From Aureococcus anophagefferens (taxonomy: Eukaryota > Sar > Pelagophyceae > Pelagomonadales > Pelagomonadaceae): a DNA stretch of 14,783 nucleotides. The position numbers were made by a program, and so were the translations under genes. Each line of letters starts with the position of its first letter. The first letter of the stretch is position 1. Below the pieces are notes generated by a model. It was not told the DNA's origin and made no database searches. It worked only from the letters and a program-made list of their open reading frames with translations. The stretch spans positions 790,197 through 804,979 of the forward strand of contig NW_008705567.1 in the NCBI RefSeq assembly GCF_000186865.1, in the 5' to 3' direction. Below are positions 1 through 7,700 of this stretch, in pieces.

Positions 1-854
1 GAGGAGGTCGNCGAGGAGGTCGTTCGCGGCCGCGTGCTCGCCGCCCGTGCCCGCGCGCGCGTCGACGCCCGCGAGGCAGACGCGCTTCACGGCGCCGTAC
101 TCGCGGTCCGTGAGCGCGCCGGACGCGGCCTTGACGCTGTGGAGGTGCTCGAGGCGCGCGAGGCCCGCCTCGACGCGCGCCGCGCCCGCCGGCGCCGGCG
201 CGCCGCCGGTTCCGCCGCGGCCCGCCTTCCCGCGGCGGAACGCGCGGAACTCCCGGGGCTCGAGGCCCCCGCGCGACAGGAGGGGCCACCAGCGCGCCAC
301 GGCGTCGCGCAGGTCCGACGCGTCCGTGCCGAAGTGCGGGCCCCGGGCCCGCACCTGGTCCCGGTAGACCTCGAACTCGCCCGGCTCGACGATTCCGTGG
401 TGCAGCAGCTCGCGCGCGCGCGCGAGCTCCCGCAGGTCCTCGCCCGCGAGGAACGGGTCGGCGCCCGCGACGAGGTCCCGCACGACGACCGCCATGGCGC
501 CGGGGTCGTAGACGCCTGCGGGGGGGGAAGGGGGGGGGGGGGGTCGGAGCGGCCGCGCCGCGCGTCGTTCTTCGCCGCGGCCGCGCCCCGGTCCTCGAGC
601 TTCTTCGCCAGGAGCAGGTCCTGCTGGTAGCTCTTGCGCTCCTTGCCCTCTTTCTCGCCGTATTCCGGCAGGTCGGAGTAGCTCGTGAGCGCGACGCGGG
701 CGGCGTTCGCCGCGAGGCAGGCCTTGTACGAGTCCGGGTTCATGACCCGGGGGCGGGCCTCCGTCGACTCCTCCTCATACAAACACTCGGTTTGGATCTC
801 CCGGCGGAACGTGGGGTGGCGCGTGTAGGGGTCGAGCTGCGTGAAGCGGTCCAT
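1..854 (-). CDS. Hypothetical protein with SHOCT-like helical repeats, 3' end outside window
   Basis: Not a family I recognise. The start is the ATG at 854-852. The first reading frame (854 to about 557) gives a polar, tyrosine- and lysine-rich segment beginning MDRFTQLDPYTRHPTFRREI and continues to AKKLEDRG. A minus-strand run of 14 C, TT, 8 C and GCAG then follows. After it the convincing frame changes: from 515 downward it reads VYDPGAMAVVVRDL and stays open to the left edge. The second part holds three similar segments built as a leucine helix, a short Gly turn and an acidic or EF helix: ELLHHGIVEPGEFEVYRDQV, PLLSRGGLEPREFRAF and HSVKAASGALTDREY. These resemble short SHOCT-type helical hairpins by eye. 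The frame change fits a very short intron with a GC donor (for example 556-516, 41 nt) or a length error in the homopolymer. An ambiguous base sits at position 11. Function unknown; a gene is likely, its structure uncertain. Confidence 0.6.
516..556 (-). other. Candidate mini-intron or slippage-prone poly-C tract
   Basis: On the minus strand the coding frame changes across a pyrimidine tract (14 C, TT, 8 C) that ends in GCAG at 519-516. The tract plus AG looks like a 3' splice site. No GT lies in the right phase upstream, but GC dinucleotides at 556, 553 and 550 do, giving introns of 41, 38 or 35 nt that restore the frame. The alternative is a wrongly counted homopolymer in an exon coding for a proline run. 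The sequence alone does not decide between them. Confidence 0.4.
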
Positions 855-993
855 CGTGGTTAGTTTGAGATGATCGGTTTGCTCGAAGACAAATTTGCAA
901 AAGTTAGTGGCAATTTTTTAGCGAGCTCCGACACGCGCAGACCAACGAGACGACCCCCCTCCCGCGGACCAAGAAGGCACACCCCGTGCTTCC
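855..993. promoter_or_regulatory. Intergenic gap with AT-richer stretch, likely promoter of the left-edge gene
   Basis: This 139-bp gap separates the start of the left-edge gene from the stop of the isomerase gene; both are on the minus strand. The part next to the start codon, about 865-925, is much richer in A and T than anything around it (for example gacaaatttgcaaaag and caatttttta). It therefore fits a core promoter and 5' leader, with the isomerase 3' end and polyadenylation signals nearer 993. No defined motif was identified. Confidence 0.3.
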
Positions 994-2416
994 CTACTCC
1001 CGCGGCGAGCCGCGCGCGCGCCAGGCGTCGAGGTTCTCGGACGCGCGGACGAAGCGGAGGGGCCCCGCGGAGGCGGCGGGCGCGACGACGTCGAGGTGGA
1101 TGGCGCCCTCGGTGACGTAGAGCGCCGTGCCCGGCGCGAGGTCGTACATGTGCTTGCGCCGCGGCGAGGAGCCGTCGGGCCCCGGCCGGGACCGCGTCGT
1201 GCCGACGCCGGCGACGACGAGGAGGATCGACGGCACGGGGAGCGCCTCGAGGCGGCAGGCGGCGCCCGCGTCGACGGACGTCACCGTGAGCTCGAAGTCG
1301 GCGACGTCGGGCGCGTAGCGGAGCGTGTGCGAGCCCGGCGCGGACGAGAGGTGCGCGCCGAACTCGACGTCGGGCCCGCCCGTCGCGTAGGACAGCATGG
1401 GCAGGAGCGCGTCGAGGTCCACGGGCCGCTTGTCGCTCAGCCCGGCGACGACGACATTGTCGCTCGACGCCGCGAGCTCGAGGCACTCGCCCGCGACGAG
1501 CGCGTGGGGCTCGCCCGGCGCGACGTAGAACGACTCGCCCGGCGCCACGAGCAGGTAGTTGAGGAAGAAGGGCGCCATGGCCGCGCGGTCCCCGGGATAT
1601 TGCGACTGGAGGCGGAGCACGGTGCGCGCGGCCTTGCGCTCCCACGCGGGGCCCCGCGGCGCCGTCGACGGCCCCGCGCGCTGCTCGCCCGCGAGGCGGC
1701 CGACGAGCGCCGCGAGCGACGCGCGCGCCTTGGCGTCGTCGCAGGCCATGAACGACGCGAAGACGTCCTTGACGGCCGCCGTGCGCGACGCCTCGTCCGT
1801 GGCGAGGTGGAGCTTGAGCTGCGCCTCGGGCCCGACGCAGGCCGCGAACTCCGGGTTCGACCGGAGGCACGCCGCGAGCTCGGACCGCCGCCGGAAGCCG
1901 ACGAGCGCCTCGAGCGGCGTCAGCGCGACGACCAACTTGGGCTTGTGGTTGCCGTCGGGGTAGATATCCGGCGCCGCGCCGTGGAGCTCCGCCGCGAGGC
2001 GCCGGTCCGGGTGCGCCGCGAGCGCCTGGCACCGGCCGACGCTGAGCACCTTGAGGAGCCACGGCAGGTCGCCCTCCCACCGGCTCAGGGGCGTGCCGTC
2101 GTCGAGCGACGCGGCGCCCCGCGCGTGCGTGCCCAGCCAGAGCTCGCCGTAGGTCTCCGAGCTGTCGACGGCCTCCAAACCGCGGCTCGCGAGGCCGTAG
2201 CGCGCGACGCGCGAATCGCGGCCCCGGATGCCCCAGGCCTTGGGCAGCACGCGCGGCGCGACGCGGTAGCAGTGGCCGGGGCACGTCCGCAGCGCGCGGC
2301 CCCGCGGCGGCAGCGGCGCGCGGTCCGCGCCGCGCGGCCGCGCGGCCGCCGGCGGCGACGGCGGCACCGCGGCACCGGCACCGGGCGCCGGCGGCGCCAT
2401 GGCCCGCGCGCCCTCC

Positions 2417-2447
<31 letters not shown>

Positions 2448-2762
2448 CGTCCGGCGACGGGGGCGCGCCGGCCCGAGGCCGCGCCGACGGGGTCACGAGG
2501 CACTTGCGCGCGGCGACGTCCGCGGGCGCGTCGCACCAGCAGAGCCAGGCGGCGGGGCCGAAGGCGTTGAGCTCGACGCGCTTGAAGAGGCCCGTGCCGG
2601 AGGGGAGGATGCCGACGCTCGACCGGCACTTGTCGATGTCGTGGGGCTGGTAAGGCATGCAACGTGCCAGGCGTCGGCGCAGAGGACGTGCCAGGCGACG
2701 GCGCGGTGCGTGCCGACGGCGTCGGCGCGGCACTCGAGCGGCAGCTCACAGCTCCGGCTCAT
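994..2762 (-). CDS. MPI: Mannose-6-phosphate isomerase (type I)-like protein, divergent active site
   Basis: Type I phosphomannose isomerases interconvert mannose-6-phosphate and fructose-6-phosphate in the cytosol, feeding GDP-mannose and glycan synthesis. From the ATG at 2658 the frame gives 554 residues: a Cys-containing segment (1-55), a Pro/Ala linker (57-120), then a family-length cupin region of about 420 residues. Seen motifs are KAWGIRGRDSRVARYG (140-155), ETYGELWLGTH (169-179), HPDRRLA (216-222), YPDGNHKPK (233-241), LTPLEALVGF (247-256), EPHALVAGECLE (383-394) and SDNVVVAG (399-406). The family has Gln two residues before the HPD His, Glu ending NHKPE, and Arg in NVVRAG; here these are Ala214, Lys241 and Val404. 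His216 and His385 remain. Activity is therefore doubtful. A better-placed ATG at 2762 begins MSRSCELPLECRADAVGTHR in another frame. Joining it needs a break near 2690-2645, for which a 41-nt GT-AG mini-intron (2687-2647) would fit. The gene could be an inactive paralogue or a regulator. Confidence 0.8.
2647..2687 (-). other. Candidate 41-nt mini-intron at the 5' end of the isomerase gene
   Basis: The open frame that starts at ATG 2762 must change by two bases to enter the isomerase frame. A minus-strand interval from GTCCTC (2687) to TACCAG (2647) is 41 nt, lies between whole codons on both sides, and would join AVAWH to PHDIDKC. The pyrimidine tract is weak. GT and AG are common enough that a match of this kind can be chance. 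Use of ATG 2658 or an assembly indel are alternatives. Confidence 0.3.
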
Positions 2763-3110
2763 GTTGAAGTCTTCATTGCCGCAAACATCACTCGCTCGAG
2801 ATGGCGCGCATGCGCCGAGCCGACCGGCAATACCGCTGCGAAAAAGTAGATTACGGGGTGGGAGGCCCTTGTAGGAAGCGACGCCGTCGTCGCGCGCGCG
2901 CGCGGCCGCCGCTCGGGACGGCGCGCCGCGGCGTCGCGCGACGGCCGCGCGTCGACGTCGCTCGACGGCCGCGCCGTCGTGCGAACGCCATCGGCGTCGT
3001 CGCCGCGCGGCCGCGCGACGGCGCGGACGGCGGCGCGCGCGGCCGCGGCCGCCGCGGAGGCCGCCGCGCGGCGCCGCGGTCCGCGGCGGCGCGCGCGGCG
3101 CGCGCGGCGC
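2763..3110. other. Intergenic region: leader/promoter of isomerase gene plus G/C-only block
   Basis: There is no credible gene here. The part nearest the isomerase start (2763-2865) has mixed composition with short A-rich stretches (gcaaacatcac, gcgaaaaagtagattac) and is the likely promoter and 5' leader of that minus-strand gene. From about 2880 to 3110 the DNA is almost only G and C, with runs of alternating CG and short self-complementary words such as cgcgcggccgc. This block lies just beyond the HSBP1-like stop. It could be 3' flanking DNA, a CpG-rich element or structural filler; no specific function can be read. Confidence 0.35.
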
Positions 3111-3329
3111 CTACTTTGGGGCCTCGCCCTCGGGGTCGACGCCCGCCTGCTCCGTGAGCTCGGCGATGGACTTCTCGAGGTCGTCGATGCGGTTGCCCAT
3201 CTCGTCGATGCGGTCGACGATCTGATTCGACATCGTCTCGAAGCGCGTCTGCATCTGCTCCAGCAGGTTCTGCACGAACAGCGTCAGGTCCTGCGGGTTG
3301 CTCGGCGGCTCAGACATCTGGTTCGACAT
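3111..3329 (-). CDS. HSBP1: Heat shock factor-binding protein 1 homologue
   Basis: HSBP1 is a small nuclear coiled-coil protein that binds the trimerisation region of heat shock factor and damps the heat shock response; it forms coiled-coil oligomers. The 72-residue product from ATG 3329 is close to the usual length of about 76. It carries the family core nearly unbroken: NPQDLTLFVQNLLEQMQ, then RFETMSNQIVDRIDEM, then NRIDDLEKSIAELTEQAGV. The hydrophobic residues follow a heptad pattern through the core, and the tail is short and acidic. The same frame is open upstream to 3476, which would add a hydrophobic N-terminus, but known HSBP1 proteins lack one and the conserved part begins right after the chosen start. 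The gene is divergent from the macro-domain gene, with 262 bp between the start codons. Identity rests on recalled family sequence but the match is strong. Confidence 0.9.
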   Translation of the reverse strand: MSNQMSEPPSNPQDLTLFVQNLLEQMQTRFETMSNQIVDRIDEMGNRIDDLEKSIAELTEQAGVDPEGEAPK

Positions 3330-3591
3330 AAGCGCCTCGCGCACGCGCCGGCTCGGGCTCGGGCGCGGCGGGTGGCCGGTCGCGGTGGCGAGGACCACAA
3401 GGAGTGCGACGAGGAGGCGGACCTCGACGGGCGGACGATTTTTGAGCTGATGCCAGTCGCTGATTGGTTGTGGCATTTAAATATTTGTGGCACAGCCCCT
3501 CGAACGGGCCTCCTCGTCCTGCGCGCGCTCTCCGTGATCAGCAGCGCCTGCCGCTCTCGTAGGCCTCAAGACCTCGAGCACAAATCAAATC
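3330..3591. promoter_or_regulatory. Divergent intergenic promoter region (HSBP1 / macro-domain gene)
   Basis: The 262 bp between the two divergent start codons hold the most AT-rich word of the neighbourhood, gcatttaaatatttgtgg at about 3474-3491, about 150 bp before the HSBP1-like start and 100 bp before the macro-domain start. It could serve as a TATA-like core for one or both genes. A second A-rich stretch, acaaatcaaatc, directly precedes the macro-domain ATG. Shared heat- or stress-linked control is possible, but no clear HSE array (nGAAn repeats) was seen. Confidence 0.35.
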
Positions 3592-4683
3592 ATGGGCGGC
3601 CTGCGCCGGGTGGCGGCGGCGCCGCTCGCCTCGGGCGCGCAGCTCGTGATCAGCGCCGGCAGCGTCGTCGACTTCGGCCGGGCCGCGGCCTGGCCGGTGG
3701 AGTCCGTCGCCATCGTCAACGCGGCGAACCGCGGCGGCCAGGGCGGCGGCGGCGTCGACGGCGCCATCGGCCGCGCGGGCGGCCCCGCGCTCAAGGCCGC
3801 GCGCCGCGCTTTACCCGTCCTCTCCGGGTCGCGCGTCGACCGCATCGCCACCGGCGGCGCCGCGGCCACGGGCCCGGGCGCCTACGGCGACCTCGCCGCG
3901 GCCTACGTCATCCACGCCGTGGGCCCGAACTACGGCGCGCTCGCGCGCGCGGGCCGGCCGCTCGCCGAGGGCGACGCGCTCCTCCGCGACGCCTACGGCG
4001 CGGCGCTCGACCGCGCGCGGGAGGCCGGCGTCGCCTACGTCGGCTTCGCCCTGCTCTCCGCGGGCGTCTTCCGGGGCGCGCGGCCCCTGGCGGCGGTCCT
4101 CGACGTCGCCGTCGCCGCCGTCGCCGCGCGCGCGGTCGAGCTGCCGGCGCTGAGGGAGGTGCACCTCGTCGCCTTCGGCGCCGCGGAGCAGGCGCTCCTC
4201 GCGGCGTCCCTCGACCGGCTGCCGCCCGCGCCGCGGCCCGCGGCGAACTCGCTCGGCCTCCGGCGCGGCGACTCGCTCCGCGCGGGCCCGGGGTGCCCCG
4301 CCGCCGCGGGCGCGGGCGACGCGCCCGTCGCGGACGCGCCGCCGCCGCCGCCCGTCGCGCCGGTGGACGAGGCGGCGCGGCTCCTCGCGGCCATGGACGC
4401 GGAGCACCGCCGCGTCGCGGCCGCGGCCGTGCCGGAGGTGCCCGCGGACGCGCCCGGGCGGAGCCTCTTGCTGCGGCCGAAGCCCGACATCGTCAAGGCG
4501 ACGCCGCCGCCCGCGCGGCCGCCGCCGCCGCCGCCGCCGCCCATGCCCGCGGGCGACGCGGCGGCCGTGCGCGCCGCGATGCAGGGCGTGGCGCCGCCGC
4601 CGGGCGCGTGGCCCGCGTGGGCCAAGGACCTCGACGACGACGCGCTCGCGCGGGCGGCGCTCGGCGAGACGGCGCCGCCGTAA
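3592..4683 (+). CDS. Macro-domain protein with proline-rich C-terminal half
   Basis: Macro domains bind ADP-ribose and often remove it from proteins or hydrolyse related metabolites. The 363-residue product has a single macro domain over about residues 14-210. VAIVNAANRGG (39-49) holds the NAAN signature; GGGGVDGAIGRAGG (51-64) is the substrate loop with its conserved Asp; GAYGDLAAAYVIHAVGP (96-112) follows; LLSAGVF (154-160) takes the place of the usual sG.fG diphosphate loop and is diverged. Asn and Asp positions needed for MacroD-type hydrolysis appear present, so activity is plausible. Residues 215-363 are Ala/Pro-rich low complexity with an eight-proline run and a short acidic end, WAKDLDDDALARAAL, that may be a partner-binding motif. 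The ATG has A at -3 and G at +4. The stop lies 21 bp from the stop of the convergent giant gene. No intron is needed. Confidence 0.85.
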   Translation: MGGLRRVAAAPLASGAQLVISAGSVVDFGRAAAWPVESVAIVNAANRGGQGGGGVDGAIGRAGGPALKAARRALPVLSGSRVDRIATGGAAATGPGAYGDLAAAYVIHAVGPNYGALARAGRPLAEGDALLRDAYGAALDRAREAGVAYVGFALLSAGVFRGARPLAAVLDVAVAAVAARAVELPALREVHLVAFGAAEQALLAASLDRLPPAPRPAANSLGLRRGDSLRAGPGCPAAAGAGDAPVADAPPPPPVAPVDEAARLLAAMDAEHRRVAAAAVPEVPADAPGRSLLLRPKPDIVKATPPPARPPPPPPPPMPAGDAAAVRAAMQGVAPPPGAWPAWAKDLDDDALARAALGETAPP

Positions 4684-4704
4684 ATTTTAGACATACAAGG
4701 ATCT
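4684..4704. other. 21-bp gap between convergent stop codons
   Basis: The macro-domain gene (plus) and the giant gene (minus) end with TAA codons separated by only 21 bp, an AT-rich stretch that includes tacaaggatc. Both transcripts must extend into the opposite coding region before polyadenylation, so the 3' untranslated regions overlap. Confidence 0.7.
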
Positions 4705-7700
4705 TTAAAGTTGCGCGGGGAGGTCGACGTCGTCGAGGCGGTCGAGGTCCGCGACGTCGCGCGGCGCGCGGAGGTCGACCCGCACGGGCGACGGCGGCTC
4801 CTCGCGGTGCTCCTGGTTCGTCCAGAAGAGGGAGAAGCCGCCCGGCGGCGGCGGCGGCGGGGACGCGCCGTCCGTCGTCGGCCCGCGGTCCTCGACGTCG
4901 TGGGGCGACCCGTAGAACGACACCGCGCCGTCCGTCGTCGAGCCGCGGTCCTCGACGTCGTGGGGCGACCCGTAGAACGACGCCGCGTCGGGGCTCGCGC
5001 GCCCCCCCGGCGAGCCGTCGGCGCCCGGCGTCGCCGGCGGCGGCGCCGCGGCCGGGGCGCCGTCGCACCTCGGCGGCTCCTTGCCCTCCTCGTCGTCGCT
5101 GTCGTCGGCGAACTGGGCCGGCTTGAAGAGGGCCTTGGCGCAGCGCACGCCCTCGGGCGCGACGTCGTCGCGCGCGTCGTCCGAAACCTCGGCCTCCGCG
5201 ACGTCGCCGTCGAGGGGCTTGAAGACGATGCTGCACGTCGGCGTCGTGACGTCGTCGTCGTAGCCGTCGTCGACGGCGGGCTTCGGCGGCGGCGGCCGGG
5301 CCAGCGCCGCCCCGAAATTCGACGCGCGCCGCGCGGCCGTCTTCACCTCCAGCACCGCCCGCAGCGCCTGCTCGCGGCCGACGACGAGGTCCACGACGAC
5401 GTAGACGAAAAACGCCGCGAGCCCGGCGAAGAAGACGACCAGCAGCAGCGCGGCCGTCGCGAAGGAGCCGAGGCGGAGCCGCGACGCGCCGCCGGCGCCG
5501 TCGACGAATAGCGCGAGGCACGCGAAGAACACCAACACCAACTCCGCGTTCGCGACCTCGGCCAGCCTCGCGTCGTCGTCGTCGACGAAGGGCGCGTAGT
5601 GCGCGTAGACGCGGTGGCTCGCGAGCGACACCGCGAGCGCGAGGAAGAGCTGGCGCGCGCCGCCGTCGGGCAGGAGCGCGAGCAGCGCCGTGAGCGCGAC
5701 GCGGCGCGCGGCCTCGAAGACGGCGAAGGCGAAGCACTGGGGGCGGTAGTCCTCGACGAGGAACGCGAGGGTCGCGATGCGGTCGCCGGCGACGGCGTCG
5801 CGGAAGGCTAGGGCCTTTTCCTGGGCCTCGGCCGCGAGGACCTTGGCCTTGGCGCTGTCGACCATGGACGCGCGCCGCTGCTTCTTGCTCTCGTTCATCG
5901 ACGACCGCCGGCCGCGCGTCCTCCCCTTCGCGGCGACGGCGGCGGCGGACGGGTTCAGGTCCTCGCGGCGGCGCCAGAGGAGGAGGGCGTAGCACAGGGG
6001 CACGCCGACGGGGTAGAGGGCGACCATGAGGAGCGCGTAGGGCCGCCAGGACTGATGTCGAGCGCCCGAGCAGTCGACGGACTGGTCCGCGTAGAGCACC
6101 GAGAGGTCGCCTCCTTCGGCGCCGAGGTCGTAGCGCGCGCAGCCGAAGAACTGCAGCGTGATCGCCGCGCAGCTCGGGAGGCACAGGAAGGACAGGCAGA
6201 AGAGCGCGTAGGTCGACGAGGCCTCGACGGCGAGCCGCCTGGGCAGGAAAAGAGAGATTCAAGTTCGCTTCAACGTGAGTGTTCCGCGCGCGCGCGTTCC
6301 CGAAATAAGCATCCACGCTTCGAGACCGTTCCAAGAGATGATTGCTCGTCCAAAAATCAGCCGAAACGAGTGGAAATCGGCCGAGAGAGGAGCCTTTGAA
6401 GTTGGGCATGTCGCTCTCTTTTCCTGCCCTGTGAGCCGCGAGCTCCTGGAATAGCGGAGCCGCGCGAAGTGGACGACCGTGAGAAAGACCGCCGCGAGCA
6501 CGGGCAGGAGCGTCAGCGCGACGAGCGCCTCGAAGTAGGACGGCCGCGCGCCGAGGCAGTCGAGCGGCAGCAGCTGGAAGACGTCGTCGACGGCCACGGT
6601 CGCGAGCACGGCGAAGGGCGCCGTCATGACGCGCGGAAAGGGCACCTGGGGCATGGACCACTGCGTCGCGCCGACGATCTGGTAGAGGCCGACGACGATC
6701 TTGAGCTTGACCCAGTAGGGCGTCCAGTCGCGCTTTTCGCGGCGCGCGGCGAAGGCCGTGCCCGCCGCTGACCCGCTTCCTGAGCCACACGAGCCCCGCG
6801 ATGAGCACGAGCGCCGCGAGCGCCGCGAGCGACGCGCGCTTGCCGACGCGGAGGTCGTAGGCCGGCGCCGGGCACGCCACGCACGAGTTCGCGACGAGGT
6901 CCAGCGTCCAGCCCGCGTCGCAGACGCCGCACAGCGGGCCGCCGTGGCCGTCCTCGCAGTAGTCCGCGGCGCCGCCGCCGCAGGCGTCGTCGAGCGCGCA
7001 CGCGTAGAGCTCGTCGCTGTGGAGCGACGCGCGCCAGTAGTCCGCCTTCAGGGGCAGCGTCTCCAGCGTGATGCCCTCGCTCAGGCACCGCGACCCCTCC
7101 TCGGGGCATAACACGCACAGCGCCGCGCCCGTCGCCCCCGCGGCGGCGGCTACCGTGTCCCAGTAGTAGCCCGCGCCGCACGCGTCGCAACTCGACGCGC
7201 CGCTCGCCGACGTCGTCAGCGGGTAGGCGCACGCGGCGCACTCCGCCGTGCCCGAACCGCTGAACGCGCCGCGCTCGCAGGGGATGCACGCGTACGCGCC
7301 CGGGTTCGAGTAGGTACCAGCATCGCAGGCGACCTGGTCCGCGGACCCCGTGGCGGCCACGTAGAACCCCGCGTCGGCGAAGGCGCAGGCCGTCGCGCCC
7401 GTCGCGTTGGCCAGCTGGCCGACGGGGCAGGGCGTGCAGGCCGACGACCCGGGGCCCGACGCGTAGGTCCCCGCGGCGCAGCGCGAAGCTTCCGACGCGC
7501 CCGCGCTCCCGACGAAGGACCCCGCGGGCGCGAGCTCGCACGCCGTGCGCTTCGAGGCGCCCGTGAACGAGCCCGGCGCGCAGCTCACGCAGACCGTCGC
7601 GCCGAGCAGCGAGTAGGTGCCCGGCCCGCAGTCCGCGGTCTGCGACGACGAGCCGCGCTTCTTCTTCCTCAAGAACCCGACGCTCCCGCTCCCCGCCGCG

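Noticed and set aside
865..900. The word gagatgatcg near the left-edge gene's start, also present inside the introners
   Set aside because: Only about ten bases are shared, and no terminal repeat or duplication is nearby. Treated as chance.
2662..2697. 12-bp direct repeat acgtgccaggcg, 24 bp apart
   Set aside because: It lies in the N-terminal coding segment and reflects a repeated AWH-type peptide; too short to be called an element.
860..2749. Long Arg/Ala-rich open frames over the isomerase gene on both strands
   Set aside because: High GC removes stop codons from shadow frames. Only the frame with the isomerase motifs has normal amino-acid usage.
3330..3476. Upstream start that would add a hydrophobic N-terminus (VRLLVALLVVLATATG) to the HSBP1 homologue
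   Set aside because: HSBP1 proteins are short and start close to the coiled coil. The extra part overlaps the likely divergent promoter. It cannot be fully excluded.
6259..6430. Open frame running into introner copy 1, and similar ones in copies 2 and 3
   Set aside because: They are the exon frame read through an unspliced intron; the three copies are read in different frames, so the element does not encode a conserved protein.
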